DNA of 64,000 nt from Desulfuromonas sp. (lineage in GTDB: Bacteria; Desulfobacterota; Desulfuromonadia; Desulfuromonadales; Desulfuromonadaceae). Below the pieces are notes generated by a model, which saw nothing but the letters and a program-made list of their open reading frames with translations, had not been told where the DNA came from and searched no databases. Shown here piece after piece: positions 28,235-38,048 of the stretch (its first letter is position 1; every line of letters begins with the position of its first letter). The stretch covers positions 24,772 through 88,771 of the forward strand of contig PKUE01000007.1 of NCBI GenBank assembly GCA_002869685.1, given 5' to 3'. The translations under genes and the position numbers were made by a program.

Positions 28235-30517
28235 ATGGCTAAAAAGCAAGCCGCCCTTGACTATCACAGCAGCGGCCGTAAGGGCAAGATCGAAGTTATT
28301 GCCACCAAACCCTGCGATACCAGCCGCGATCTATCGCTGGCCTACAGCCCGGGCGTGGCCGAGCCTTGTCTGGCAATTGAAAAGAACCCCGAGGACGCCT
28401 ACAAATATACCGCCAAAGGCAATCTGGTTGCTGTTGTTTCCAACGGAACTGCCGTTCTGGGACTGGGCGATATCGGAGCACTCGCTGGTAAGCCTGTCAT
28501 GGAAGGGAAAGGAATCCTGTTCAAGCGTTTTGCCGATGTTGATGTTTTCGACATTGAACTGAACACCAAAGACCCTGACGAAATCATCAATACTGTGCGC
28601 CTGCTTGAGCCCACCTTTGGCGGAATCAACCTGGAGGACATCAAAGCACCGGAATGCTTCTATATTGAAGAGAAGCTCAAGGAAGTGATGAACATCCCGG
28701 TCTTCCACGACGATCAACACGGAACGGCGATTATTGCCAATGCCGGATTGATCAACGCCCTTGAAATCATCAAGAAAGATATCGGCAAGATCAAGATTGT
28801 TGTCAATGGTGCCGGTGCTGCCGGTATCGCCTGCGCCCAGATGGCTCTGACCCTGGGAGCAAAAAAAGAAAATATGATTCTGTGCGACAGCAAAGGGGTT
28901 ATTTACAAAGGTCGCACCGAAGGGATGAACGACTACAAAGAGAGGCTGGCAACGGACAAGGATTGCCGCAGTCTGGCTGAAGCGATGGTGGATGCCGATG
29001 TCTTCTTCGGCGTATCCGCCAAAGATGCCGTCACTCCTGAGATGGTTGCTGCTATGGCCAAAGATCCCATCATTTTCGCCATGGCCAATCCGGACCCGGA
29101 GATTTTGCCCAGCGAGGCGATCAAGGTTCGCAGCGATGTGATTGTCGGCACCGGCCGCAGTGACTTCCCTAATCAGGTTAACAACGTGTTGTGCTTCCCG
29201 TTTCTGTTCCGCGGCGCATTGGATACCCATGCCACTGCGATCAACGATGAGATGAAAATGGCGGCAGTCAAAGCTCTGGCAAACCTGGCCAAAGAAGATG
29301 TTCCCGACTCCGTTATCAAGGCCTATGGCAATACCAAATTCTCATTCGGCCGTGACTATCTGATTCCGAAACCTTTCGATCCCCGCGTGCTGCTTCATGT
29401 GGCTCCTGCTGTTGCCCAGGCCGCCATTGACAGTGGCGTGGCCACGCGCGACATCGGTGATATTGCCAAATACACGGAGTCCCTCGAAGCTCTGCAAGGG
29501 CGCTCCAAAGAGATCATGCGCACCTTGATCAATAAAGCCAAATCAGACCGCAAGCGCGTTGTCTTTCCTGAAGGGGACAACGAGAAAATCCTGCGTGCGA
29601 CTCAGATTCTTGTCGATGAAAAAATTGCCATTCCGATCCTGCTCGGCCCCGAAGACAAAATCAAGGGGATGATCAAGGAGCTGGGACTGGATCTGCACGG
29701 TGTGCAGATCATCGATACCAAAGGCAGCCCCAAACATCATGAGTACTCCAATGAGCTGTTCCGCCTGAGACAACGTAAAGGGGTGACTCTGGCAGAGGCC
29801 AGTCGTACCATCTGCCGGGAGCGCAACTATTATGGTGCCATGATGGTGCGTATGGGCGATGCCGACGCCATGCTTTCCGGCGTCAATCACCACTACCCGG
29901 AAACCATCCGTCCGGCCCTCGAAGTGATTGGGAAACAGCCGCAGGTTAAAGGTGTGCACGGTCTGTACATGATGGTATTCAAGAAAGATGTGATCTTCTG
30001 TGCCGACACCACCGTCACCATCGACCCGACGGTAGAAGAACTGGCAGAAACAGCGATCCTGGCCGCCAACAAGGCACGCCACTTTAATGTTGAACCACGC
30101 GTTGCCATGCTGTCATTTTCCAACTATGGCAGTGCCATTCATCCGTTCACCACCAAGGTTGCCAAAGCAACCCAACTGGTCAAGCAATGGGCTCCCAATC
30201 TGATCGTTGACGGTGAGGTTCAGGCCAATGTCGCCCTCGATCCCGACCTCAGCGAGCAGCAATATCCCTTCTCGCAGATCAAGGGGAACGCCAACGTTCT
30301 GGTCTTCCCGGACTTGAACTCCGGCAACATCTCATACAAACTGCTCAGCAAGTTAGGTGGTGCCGAAGCGGTTGGCCCGATTCTCATGGGCATGAAAAAA
30401 CCGGTTCACGTGCTTCAACGTGGTGATGAAGTCAACGACATCGTCAATATGGCTGCCGTAGCCGTCGTCGATGCGCAGGACGCATTCGAAAAAGAGATCA
30501 ACAACGGCTTCCATTAA
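28235..30517 (+). CDS. maeB: Malic enzyme / phosphate acetyltransferase-like fusion (MaeB type)
   Basis: A 760-residue protein. Residues 1-~425 are NADP-type malic enzyme: [56 protein letters not shown] and the nucleotide-binding [13 protein letters not shown]. Residues ~430-760 resemble phosphotransacetylase ([20 protein letters not shown], then [20 protein letters not shown]). In characterised MaeB proteins the C-terminal part is regulatory (acetyl-CoA sensing) rather than catalytic. It decarboxylates malate to pyruvate. The ATG at 28235 has AAGGA nine bases upstream; the frame is open 21 codons earlier without similarity. Confidence 0.95.
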   Translation: MAKKQAALDYHSSGRKGKIEVIATKPCDTSRDLSLAYSPGVAEPCLAIEKNPEDAYKYTAKGNLVAVVSNGTAVLGLGDIGALAGKPVMEGKGILFKRFADVDVFDIELNTKDPDEIINTVRLLEPTFGGINLEDIKAPECFYIEEKLKEVMNIPVFHDDQHGTAIIANAGLINALEIIKKDIGKIKIVVNGAGAAGIACAQMALTLGAKKENMILCDSKGVIYKGRTEGMNDYKERLATDKDCRSLAEAMVDADVFFGVSAKDAVTPEMVAAMAKDPIIFAMANPDPEILPSEAIKVRSDVIVGTGRSDFPNQVNNVLCFPFLFRGALDTHATAINDEMKMAAVKALANLAKEDVPDSVIKAYGNTKFSFGRDYLIPKPFDPRVLLHVAPAVAQAAIDSGVATRDIGDIAKYTESLEALQGRSKEIMRTLINKAKSDRKRVVFPEGDNEKILRATQILVDEKIAIPILLGPEDKIKGMIKELGLDLHGVQIIDTKGSPKHHEYSNELFRLRQRKGVTLAEASRTICRERNYYGAMMVRMGDADAMLSGVNHHYPETIRPALEVIGKQPQVKGVHGLYMMVFKKDVIFCADTTVTIDPTVEELAETAILAANKARHFNVEPRVAMLSFSNYGSAIHPFTTKVAKATQLVKQWAPNLIVDGEVQANVALDPDLSEQQYPFSQIKGNANVLVFPDLNSGNISYKLLSKLGGAEAVGPILMGMKKPVHVLQRGDEVNDIVNMAAVAVVDAQDAFEKEINNGFH

Positions 30518-30546
30518 GACAAAACAGTCTCATCGCACCATAAAAT

Positions 30547-30581
30547 AAAAGGCCGGGATGTCACCAACATCCCGGCCTTTT
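30547..30581. terminator. Bidirectional terminator between maeB and the outer-membrane gene
   Basis: A 14-bp stem (AAAAGGCCGGGATG / CATCCCGGCCTTTT) with a 7-base loop, A-rich on one side and T-rich on the other. It lies 29 bases after the maeB stop and 31 bases after the end of the convergent outer-membrane gene, so it can serve both. Confidence 0.92.
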
Positions 30582-30612
30582 CCCCAACCAGCAACAATCG
30601 AGTTGTTACTGA

Positions 30613-31581
30613 TTATAATGGTACCGATATTACCATATCGACCAGGTAACGGTCATCAACCATCCCTTTAGAATCATCGGTTACGGTAAACTCGTAGGCC
30701 GCTCCCACATCAAGCCATTGCGTGATACGGAAACGCGCCCCCAATGCCATCATGGCAAAATTGCGGTTTTCATCACTGTTGCTGCCGCCCAGGTTGATCA
30801 GATCACAGCCATTAAACTCGGCGATACCGGCAACCAGATCGTCTTCATCTCCCGTACCAATGGCGCCAAGCCCAGAATCGGGTACATCGCGATCACCACT
30901 ATCCAACACATAAAAATGGTTGAATTCGACCAACGGGAAGAACCAGTCAGTCACCGCATAGCTCAGGTGCCAGGTATCGTACAGCAGGGTATTTTCCTCA
31001 CTTGAATCGATGGGTAGAACCACGCCCACAGAGCCAGCCAATTGCAACCGATCATAACCTTTGAGAAACAGCACTGAAGGAGTAATCGTTCCGTCGCCAT
31101 TGCCCTGATAGATTTCATCATCACCAGACGGCAACTCATACACGGCACGGGCGGAAATAATAAACTGATTTTCCGGCTGATAAAGCAGGGAATATTGCAA
31201 ACCGGCGGCCAGATCAGCCCAGCCACTATGAGAACTCAACGTCTCATCAGGTTCACAATCGAGATAGCCATCTTTGACAGCGACAATTGAAAAACGCTCG
31301 CTAAGCGCTATGGTTGCGGCAAGAGCAAATCCCTGAACATGGCCATCAAGGGGAACTTTACCGACACTGGTTTGAACTTTTTCCGGAAGATTCTGATAGA
31401 GATAAATTGGGCGGACAATCGTTTTATTACGCGCATCACCGTTATACACCGGATTGGATAATGGCATGATATAACGATCAAACTCATCAGCTCGACTCTC
31501 CGTCGGCTGCAAACACATCCCTCCTGCCAGCAAAGCAACACCAAGACACAAACATTTAAAAAACGCAACTGTTCTGCCCAT
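30613..31581 (-). CDS. Outer-membrane beta-barrel protein
   Basis: A 322-residue protein with a clear signal peptide (FFKCLCLGVALLAGGMC... cleaved near ESRADEF). The mature part alternates hydrophobic strands and ends with a membrane-strand-like C-terminus (RYLVDMVISVPL). Several segments, such as QFIISARAVYELPSGDDE and GSVGVVLPIDSSE, recall the transporter-like barrel family found next to phenol-degradation genes, but I cannot give a substrate. The ATG at 31581 is preferred because GGGAGG lies eight bases upstream; an upstream in-frame extension of 27 codons would remove the signal peptide from the N-terminus. Confidence 0.65.
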   Translation of the reverse strand: MGRTVAFFKCLCLGVALLAGGMCLQPTESRADEFDRYIMPLSNPVYNGDARNKTIVRPIYLYQNLPEKVQTSVGKVPLDGHVQGFALAATIALSERFSIVAVKDGYLDCEPDETLSSHSGWADLAAGLQYSLLYQPENQFIISARAVYELPSGDDEIYQGNGDGTITPSVLFLKGYDRLQLAGSVGVVLPIDSSEENTLLYDTWHLSYAVTDWFFPLVEFNHFYVLDSGDRDVPDSGLGAIGTGDEDDLVAGIAEFNGCDLINLGGSNSDENRNFAMMALGARFRITQWLDVGAAYEFTVTDDSKGMVDDRYLVDMVISVPL

Positions 31582-31617
31582 CTGGAAAACCTCCCTTTCC
31601 ATTGTGGTTGTTAAAGT

Positions 31618-31656
31618 GTCAGAGCATGACGTATTGACGTCACCACAGTCTCTGAC
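31618..31656 (-). promoter_or_regulatory. Nested hairpin in the leader of the outer-membrane gene
   Basis: On the minus strand an outer stem GTCAGAG / CTCTGAC encloses an inner stem TGACGT / ACGTCA with a CAAT loop. It ends 36 bases before the ATG at 31581. It could be a 5'-UTR structure or, at DNA level, a binding dyad (TGACGT-AT-TGACGTCA). There is no U-run after it. Confidence 0.4.
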
Positions 31657-32095
31657 GCGCAAATCAACAGCGTATCTAAACAGTTCAAAATTTACATATT
31701 CTATTTATGACGATTTTCGTCAAATTTAACGGCGCAAAAAAGGACAAAATCTGTCTGCATTATAAACAAAAAACTTACATGCACAAGATTAAAAATAGCC
31801 GCTACCAATGAAACTATTTATAATAATTTCAATATATATCCAGTCCGAATATTGTGATTAACCGATATTGTTTCTTTAGTTTCAGCAGGTTGCAATGTTT
31901 TTTGGCGAGTAATATTTAAAAATGAGTCATCGAAGATCCTGATAACAGTTGGAATAAAAATGATTTTTTAGATTATTGTCGAGTCGTTCATAAGATCACA
32001 TTTGATCAACAATTCTCATCTACGACAACAGCATCATTGATTTCACGGGGCAATCGCCGTAGAGTATACGGGCGAAAGAGCTTTTGGAGGTGCAG
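31657..32095. other. Divergent AT-rich intergenic region
   Basis: About 440 bases between the outer-membrane gene and the GGDEF regulator contain no credible gene. The sequence is AT-rich and must hold both divergent promoters. A small hairpin TGACGA-TTTT-TCGTCA lies near 31707-31722, and TTGATCAA occurs near 32002. I cannot assign either to a regulator. Confidence 0.4.
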
Positions 32096-33364
32096 ATGGA
32101 TCACATACTTGTCGTGGAAGACAATCACCTGTTTGGCACTGTGGTGTGCAAAATGATCCGCCAGCAATTGTCATGTAAACTCACCTGGGTTGAAAACTAC
32201 GCTGATGCCCGTAAAAAAATTGAAGACCGCAGCAACAACTTCAGTGTGGCCCTGCTTGATCTGAATCTACCCGATGCCGAGATGGGTGAAGCCGTCGATT
32301 ATGCCATCGCGCATGATATTCCCAGCATTGTTTTCACCTCCAGATTCAACCAGCAGCTTCATGAACAGATCTGGTCAAAAGGGATTGTCGATTACGTTCT
32401 GAAAGAGGGCCCTGACAGCCTCAACTATATTATAAAGCAGATCCGCCGACTCCACCGTAACAGATCGATTGATGTCCTGGTCGTGGAAGACTCCGCTCTC
32501 ATCCGCAACCATCTGGTAGAGACGCTACGTGTGCAACGTTTCAATGTCTTCAGTGCCACGAATGGCGAAGAAGCATTGAGCGTGATCAGCAATAACAGCA
32601 ATATCCGTTTAGTTATCACCGATTTCCATATGCCGATCATGGATGGTTTCGATCTGGTCAGAAAACTGCGCCGTCAATACAGTTACAACGACCTGGCCAT
32701 TATCGGTCTGTCCGCACATGAGGACCCCACCCTGTCGGCCCGCTTCCTTAAATACGGCGCGAATGATTATCTGGTCAAGCCCTTCTCACAGGAGGAGTTT
32801 TACTGCCGGGTCCATCAGAATGTTGACATGCTTGAGAGCATTCGCCAGATCAGACAAAATGCCGAGCGCGATTTTCTCACCGGCCTCTATAACCGTCGCT
32901 ACTTTTTCAATTATTGGCAGAAGACGCTTAACCCGAATAAACCAACAGCTTTCGCCATGCTGGACATTGATCATTTTAAACAGGTCAATGACACCTACGG
33001 CCATGACAGCGGTGACCAGGTTTTACGCGAGGTCTCCGCACTGCTGATCCGCGAAGCTCCTGCTGACGCACTGGTGGCAAGATTTGGCGGCGAAGAGTTC
33101 TGCCTGCTTTTCAATGCTGATAAAGAGGAGGGAACTCGTGTTGCAGAGCATCTCAGAGAAACAATCAGCCGGCAAAAGATACCGGTGGAAGGGCAACAGC
33201 AACTACAGGTAACAACCAGTATCGGACTGTACTGCGGCAACTGTGCCGAGATCGAAAAAATCATTAGATGTGCCGACGAAAAACTCTATCTGGCAAAACA
33301 ATTGGGGCGTAATTGCGTGATCGCCACCACAACCATTGAAGGGGAAGAGCTTCATGACCAATGA
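32096..33364 (+). CDS. REC-REC-GGDEF diguanylate cyclase response regulator
   Basis: A 422-residue PleD-like regulator. The first receiver (about 3-120) has phospho-acceptor Asp55 in VALLDLNLPD. The second (about 126-245) has Asp176 in LVITDFHMPIMDG, with T/S and Lys in GLSAHED and YLVKPF. The GGDEF domain (about 255-415) has RDFLTGLYNRRYF, DIDHFKQVNDTYGHDSGD and an intact GGEEF at 331-335, so it should make cyclic di-GMP. The RxxD inhibitory site expected five residues before GGEEF is absent (PADA). The ATG at 32096 has GGAGG five bases upstream. It overlaps the next gene by 11 bases. Confidence 0.93.
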   Translation: MDHILVVEDNHLFGTVVCKMIRQQLSCKLTWVENYADARKKIEDRSNNFSVALLDLNLPDAEMGEAVDYAIAHDIPSIVFTSRFNQQLHEQIWSKGIVDYVLKEGPDSLNYIIKQIRRLHRNRSIDVLVVEDSALIRNHLVETLRVQRFNVFSATNGEEALSVISNNSNIRLVITDFHMPIMDGFDLVRKLRRQYSYNDLAIIGLSAHEDPTLSARFLKYGANDYLVKPFSQEEFYCRVHQNVDMLESIRQIRQNAERDFLTGLYNRRYFFNYWQKTLNPNKPTAFAMLDIDHFKQVNDTYGHDSGDQVLREVSALLIREAPADALVARFGGEEFCLLFNADKEEGTRVAEHLRETISRQKIPVEGQQQLQVTTSIGLYCGNCAEIEKIIRCADEKLYLAKQLGRNCVIATTTIEGEELHDQ

Positions 33365-33557
33365 AATCCACCCACACATGACTCTGCTGGATATCGTGTC
33401 ACACAATGAAGAAACCATTTCGGTTTTCCAGCGTTACGACGAACAGGCGGGAATTTGCCTGTGCTGTATGGCCCTGTTTGAAACGCTTGAGCATGTTGCC
33501 ACAACCTATCAGCTGGACCTTAACCAACTGCTTAACGAATTGCGGCAGTGTCTGTAA
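33354..33557 (+). CDS. Small DUF1858-like protein
   Basis: A 67-residue protein with the pattern of DUF1858/ScdA-N domains: MTLLDIVSHNEETISVFQRY, a Cys motif (GICLCCMALFETLEHVA) and LDLNQLLNELR. Such domains occur with hybrid-cluster and NO/redox-related proteins. Its ATG, behind GGGGAAGAG, lies inside the last codons of the GGDEF gene (11-base overlap), so the two are translationally coupled. The Cys pair may bind metal or sense redox state and inform the cyclase; that is inference. Confidence 0.65.
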   Translation: MTNEIHPHMTLLDIVSHNEETISVFQRYDEQAGICLCCMALFETLEHVATTYQLDLNQLLNELRQCL

Positions 33558-33561
33558 CCCA

Positions 33562-34539
33562 CTAGTCCGCCTGTTCGGTGGTCGACTTGGCCGCATAAAC
33601 ATGCCGCTGAAGCCAGACTGGGGACAAGTGCGTCAACACACGTTGCAAAACAACGATAACACTGATCGAAACAATGACCCGCCCCACCAAAATCGCTGAC
33701 CAATGTCCGCCGACAACAGCCATCAGCAGACTGTCTTCAACAAGGCTGTGACACAACCCCATGAAAGACAGCGACAGGGCAACATCCCGAATAGGTAACC
33801 GACCACTATGGGCTTCCTGAATGATCAACCCGCCGCCATAACTCAACCCCAGAAACATCCCGATCATCGTCACCGGCGCCGCGGCAGGACTGATCCCGAG
33901 CAAGCGGAGAAAAGGACGTAGCGAGCCGGTTAACCAGCCAATAACGCCAATCGCCTCAAGCATGCGCATGACCAACAACAGGACAAAAATAATCACCGTG
34001 ATAGACAACAGATTACGCCCCTGCCCGATTAGCCATGCCTGCCAGCCTTCGAGGACTGGTGGTGGTTGCCACAGAGCACGGGTGGGAACAGCCAACCAGC
34101 CGCTGTACCGGTAAAGCACATGCAGACACACACCGGCGATCACGGCACCGCCTAAACGAACTACCAGAGAACAACGCAGACGCACACCAGCCTTACGGGT
34201 AATAGACATTTCCACCGGCAATCCATGAGCCATCAGCATCATTGTCGTCAGAACACTGATTTGAGCAACCGTCAGCTCTCCTGCCGCAGGCAACGTGGCA
34301 AAAACGCTCAGACCGCCATAGAGATTGGTCAACATGGCGCTCCCCCAAACCAACCCCATCTCACCGGGTAATCCAAACACCCCCATCAGTGGGGCAAGAA
34401 TCTGCCCGATCAGATCCATGGCTCCCCATTGGACCAGCAATTGTGTTACGGCTGAGATGGGAAGAGTAATTTTAAACAGAGCCAGACAAGTAACCATCGT
34501 GTCGTGAAGCAACTGTAAAGAAAACGGTCGGGAACGCAT
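33562..34539 (-). CDS. Nucleoside-recognition (Gate) domain membrane protein
   Basis: About 325 residues with eight to nine membrane helices. Two internally similar halves have the Gate-domain look of spore maturation protein/nucleoside transporter relatives: GLPGEMGLVWGSAMLTNLYGG in the first half, GMFLGLSYGGGLIIQEAHSG in the second. Substrate unknown. The start at 34539 is the first Met that does not run into the neighbouring methyltransferase gene; its ribosome-binding site is weak. It is convergent with the DUF1858-like gene with only 4 bases between stops. Confidence 0.7.
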   Translation of the reverse strand: MRSRPFSLQLLHDTMVTCLALFKITLPISAVTQLLVQWGAMDLIGQILAPLMGVFGLPGEMGLVWGSAMLTNLYGGLSVFATLPAAGELTVAQISVLTTMMLMAHGLPVEMSITRKAGVRLRCSLVVRLGGAVIAGVCLHVLYRYSGWLAVPTRALWQPPPVLEGWQAWLIGQGRNLLSITVIIFVLLLVMRMLEAIGVIGWLTGSLRPFLRLLGISPAAAPVTMIGMFLGLSYGGGLIIQEAHSGRLPIRDVALSLSFMGLCHSLVEDSLLMAVVGGHWSAILVGRVIVSISVIVVLQRVLTHLSPVWLQRHVYAAKSTTEQAD

Positions 34540-34552
34540 TTCGCAGGAACTT

Positions 34553-35098
34553 TCAGAATAGAAAGGGAATAAACATCTTGGAACGTTCACAATAGGCCCG
34601 ATAGCCATGGCCAAAAAATCGCAGGTTCTCCCGCTCTTCAATTTTCGCCGTTGCAATCAGAAATGCCGACACCCACAACGCCAGGACCAGGGATTGCCAC
34701 GCCGGATGTTTCAACAGAGCGCCCCAGGCCAAAAACAGCAGCGAGGCGTACATGGGATGACGTATAAAGCGGTACAACCCCACTTCAACCAGATTAACGG
34801 TATTTTCAAAGGCCAGATTTTCCGGCATATCCTGCCGCTGTTCCTGTCCACCAACAATGCGCAGCAATTGCACGCCATGAAGAACAAATGCCACGGAACA
34901 GGCCAACAGAAACCACGACATCAATTGACGCAGCGCAAACGGTTGTTCAAACCAATAGGGGTGATTAAGCAGCACCAGAGCCACCACCCCTTCAAAGGCA
35001 AAAAAACGATAGAAACCGTGACTGCGTACATTTCGCAGGGAACGTCGAGAAACCCACAGTAATATCAGGCTGATGAATAAAAAAAGGATGATTCGCAC
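34553..35098 (-). CDS. Isoprenylcysteine carboxyl methyltransferase-like membrane protein
   Basis: A 181-residue membrane protein with about five helices. The C-terminal catalytic block of the ICMT/PEMT family is visible: VEVGLYRFIRHPMYASLLFLAWG and later KIEERENLRFFGHGYRAYCE. Bacterial members methylate small lipophilic substrates that are rarely known. The start is a GTG at 35098, four bases after GGAGG; the ATG one base upstream is out of frame. It precedes the Gate-domain gene by 13 bases and is probably co-transcribed. Confidence 0.78.
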   Translation of the reverse strand: MRIILFLFISLILLWVSRRSLRNVRSHGFYRFFAFEGVVALVLLNHPYWFEQPFALRQLMSWFLLACSVAFVLHGVQLLRIVGGQEQRQDMPENLAFENTVNLVEVGLYRFIRHPMYASLLFLAWGALLKHPAWQSLVLALWVSAFLIATAKIEERENLRFFGHGYRAYCERSKMFIPFLF

Positions 35099-35241
35099 AT
35101 GACCTCCGCGCTCACCGCGCAAAAAAATGCTTAAGTTCTCTACCCCTTGCCGTCGATAAGCAGGCTATGGGGTAAAGTCAGGGACGACGCAACTCCAATG
35201 ACGTTCTGTTCTTTTCCAGCAAACCGCCACGGAGGGCCGCA

Positions 35242-36285
35242 ATGATTATCACCGAATCGACTGTGCAACTGCAAGCGCAACATCAAAAAACACTCGCCAC
35301 CCATCAGGAAGAATCTCTTCAATTCTGGACGACTCCGGCCCCCACAGACAACGCAAACAACATTACCGACGAAGCCAGTCAGGTCGCTTTATCCGCAGAA
35401 GGACTGATCAACCGTGACGTTCACAGTGAAATCATTGACCCTCTCGACAGTGAAGACCCCATCGAAGAACTGGACATCCTCCTGCTAAAGCGATTGACCG
35501 AAATGCTTACGGGTAAAAAAATCCACTTGAAACACAAGATCCAGCTGGCTCAGGAACAGCAACAACCCAACTCGCCACAGCAGCCCCAAACTGAAACGGT
35601 AGAAACGTCACAAACAGGCGGTTTTGGACTGGTCTACAGTTACCATGAATCCTACCATGAGCAGGAAAGTCTCAATTTTTCCGCCCAAGCTCAAGTCACT
35701 ACGGCCGATGGACAACAGATCGATCTCGCTATTGAACTTAATATGTCACGGGAATTTTATCAGGAAATGAATGTCAACCTGCGTGCCGGAGAAGCACTCA
35801 AAGACCCGCTGGTGATCAATTTCAACGGCAAAGCGGCTGAATTGACGACCGACAAAATCAGTTTCGATCTCGACCTTGACGGCATTAATGATCAGATTTC
35901 GTTTGTCGCTCCGGGCAGTGGTTTTTTAGCCCTCGACGCCAATGGTGATGGCGTCATTAACGATGGCAGCGAACTGTTCGGGCCACAGACCAACAACGGT
36001 TTTTCCGAATTGGCCGCCCATGACGAAGACGGCAATCAGTGGATTGACGAACAGGACAGCATCTATGACCGGCTGAGAATCTGGACCCGCAATCATGACG
36101 GCGCTCAGCAGTTATTATCGCTGGGGCAAGCCGGAGTCGGTGCCATCTATCTTGGCTCCGTCTCCACGCCGTTCTCACTGACCGATCAGGGCAACTCATT
36201 ACAGGGACAACTGCGCGAAAGCGGCATTGTTCTGTTTGAAAACGGCACGGGTGGAACGATTCAGGAGTTGGACCTGGTCGTGTGA
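35242..36285 (+). CDS. Protein with calcium-binding DxDxDG loops
   Basis: A 347-residue acidic protein without a signal peptide. The N-terminal ~130 residues are low-complexity and Gln/Glu/Thr-rich. The C-terminal domain carries calcium-loop motifs: DLDLDGINDQ, DANGDGVINDGSELFG and DEDGNQWIDEQDSIYDRLRIW. This arrangement recurs in bacterial proteins annotated as EF-hand-like or VCBS-type calcium-binding proteins. It may be exported by a signal-less route, but no transporter is adjacent. AGGG precedes the ATG. Confidence 0.65.
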   Translation: MIITESTVQLQAQHQKTLATHQEESLQFWTTPAPTDNANNITDEASQVALSAEGLINRDVHSEIIDPLDSEDPIEELDILLLKRLTEMLTGKKIHLKHKIQLAQEQQQPNSPQQPQTETVETSQTGGFGLVYSYHESYHEQESLNFSAQAQVTTADGQQIDLAIELNMSREFYQEMNVNLRAGEALKDPLVINFNGKAAELTTDKISFDLDLDGINDQISFVAPGSGFLALDANGDGVINDGSELFGPQTNNGFSELAAHDEDGNQWIDEQDSIYDRLRIWTRNHDGAQQLLSLGQAGVGAIYLGSVSTPFSLTDQGNSLQGQLRESGIVLFENGTGGTIQELDLVV

Positions 36286-36337
36286 TCCCCACGACATGTG
36301 CTTGAGCCAAGAATCTAAATCCGCAGGGCTTCAGGGC

Positions 36338-37762
36338 TCAATAATAGTCTTGAAGCCCCTGTTCAATGGTTTCAAAAGCTGCCAGATGAGACCAGAAGTC
36401 ATCCTCGTGCGCTCCTGTTTCGTCATCGCGTCCTCCCCGGGATAGCAGAATGTGTTGAACAAAGAATTCAGCCTGCTCAGGAGTCAACACGATCTCGGCC
36501 CCGGCTCGGCTGCGTTCAAGGACAAGAGCTTGACGAGAGCTCAATTCAATCCGGGTAAAAGGATTGCGGTAGGTCACCTGGGGAAGCTGACGGGCAAAGG
36601 CATACGCCACCACAACCTCCAGTCCATCAGAGTCAACCAATGGCCATAGACAGGGATGAACATGCAGCCGCCCACGCGCTTCAACAAAACACCACTGGGT
36701 CGGATCACACCCCTGTTCCTCAAAGCGACGACATAACTGAAGCAGCCGTGTCCCCTCTCCTACCAGTGTCAAGGTGCGGATATAACCGTTCTCGGTCAGG
36801 CATTCATAGCTTTTCACCATAAACTGTCCATTGCGCAATCGGGCCGCCTGGGCCTGAAAACGATGCTTATAAACAAAGGAACAATAATTGATGGGCAAGG
36901 CGATGTTGGCACGCTGGGCATGGTCCAACAACTCCAACGCCGCCAATTCTGAATCGAGAACGGTCACCTTCTCACCATGAAGGTAGCGATAATCGCGCTG
37001 AATCATGTGGGGATAATTGTACGGCGTCAACCGCAACTGGTGCAGATTAAGATGGCGCACACCCGAATCCACAAGCTGAGGCAACAGCGCCTTGAGACGT
37101 TCTGTTTCCTCAGGTACTGCGGGAATCTCAACGGTAACCACTGGAATCGCCCTGCCAACCCGGTTGAGTGCAGTCAATTGATAATTGGTCGCGCCAATAT
37201 CAAAGCGAATTTCGTCCAAACCTGCTTCAGCCAGCTGATCAACCATGCGATCGGTCAGCAGTGCGCCGTTGGTGTAAAGCCAGGTATGAAAATCACTGGG
37301 CATATGTGCCTTGATCGTCTTGAGGTAAAGCAATGTGCGATCAAAGGTTAACAACGGTTCCCCGCCACTGAAACTGGCACCTCGAAAACCAAACCGTTGT
37401 AGATAGTGAACATAATCCTCGGCATGACGAAACTCGATACTGTTGGTCGTCGGCTGACCGATTTCCTGCTGTGAGGTTGGGCAATAGAAGCACTGACAAT
37501 TACATCGGCCATTGATAAACAGGCACGACCAGCCACCCTCAACACAAATACGGCACCCGTGTGACAGGTTATTCATATCAAGCTTGGTACCACTGCAGCC
37601 AATGGTCGATGCGGAAAGCAGAGATTGCAACGTCTGCTGGCGCAACTGGTCAGCACGGGCATAGTCATCGTCTGATAAAAACCGCAGGGTGGGATAGTGA
37701 TGGGAATATTCCTGCTGATTGGCTGCAATCCAATGTTGCCGCCGCTTCTTCGATAACGCCAT
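36338..37762 (-). CDS. Radical SAM protein
   Basis: A 474-residue radical SAM enzyme. The CX3CX2C cluster motif is Cys87, Cys91 and Cys94 (RCNCQCFYCP), followed by GASFSGGEPLLTFDRTL and WLYTNGALLTD. An extra N-terminal Cys group (Cys56, Cys70, Cys73, Cys80) precedes it, and further cysteines lie in the last third (QLCRRFEEQGCDPTQWCFVE, HVHPCLWPL), so an additional metal cluster is plausible. There is no recognisable SPASM or B12 domain. The reaction is unknown. Start ATG at 37762 with GGAGG eight bases upstream. Confidence 0.85.
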   Translation of the reverse strand: MALSKKRRQHWIAANQQEYSHHYPTLRFLSDDDYARADQLRQQTLQSLLSASTIGCSGTKLDMNNLSHGCRICVEGGWSCLFINGRCNCQCFYCPTSQQEIGQPTTNSIEFRHAEDYVHYLQRFGFRGASFSGGEPLLTFDRTLLYLKTIKAHMPSDFHTWLYTNGALLTDRMVDQLAEAGLDEIRFDIGATNYQLTALNRVGRAIPVVTVEIPAVPEETERLKALLPQLVDSGVRHLNLHQLRLTPYNYPHMIQRDYRYLHGEKVTVLDSELAALELLDHAQRANIALPINYCSFVYKHRFQAQAARLRNGQFMVKSYECLTENGYIRTLTLVGEGTRLLQLCRRFEEQGCDPTQWCFVEARGRLHVHPCLWPLVDSDGLEVVVAYAFARQLPQVTYRNPFTRIELSSRQALVLERSRAGAEIVLTPEQAEFFVQHILLSRGGRDDETGAHEDDFWSHLAAFETIEQGLQDYY

Positions 37763-37879
37763 ACGACGTACCTCCACGACTAAGGGGCTGATAAGCCAAC
37801 ACCGGAAAATTAGGAGAGAACAGCCTGTGACGCCGGTTCGATTTCAGGATGGCGTAAACTAATCGATTTCAGGGGAAAA

Positions 37880-37934
37880 AGAAATAGAAAAACGCTGTCC
37901 CGTACCATTTGTTAAAAACGGTACCGGACAACGC
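37880..37934 (-). terminator. Terminator of the surface-protein operon
   Basis: Minus strand: imperfect 14-15-bp stem (arms 37893-37906 and 37920-37933, CGCTGTCCCGTACC and GGTACCGGACAACG, with two mismatches) followed by TTTTTCTATTTCTTTTT. It lies about 115 bases after the lipoprotein stop at 38049. Confidence 0.7.
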
Positions 37935-38048
37935 TTAAGACACTAATATCAAAGGATATTTCAAAAGAATAAAGGGCCCTGCATCCTGCGCGATACAGGC
38001 ACGGGATACAGAGCGCTTAAAAAGTTAACCTCAAAGAATCAGCCCCCC

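Noticed and set aside
28331..29230. 299-codon minus-strand open frame opposite maeB
   Set aside because: Antisense of the conserved malic enzyme domain; composition typical of a shadow frame.
37831..37848. GGTTCGATTTC as a tRNA T-arm
   Set aside because: The flanking bases do not form the five-pair T stem and no acceptor, D or anticodon arms can be built around it.
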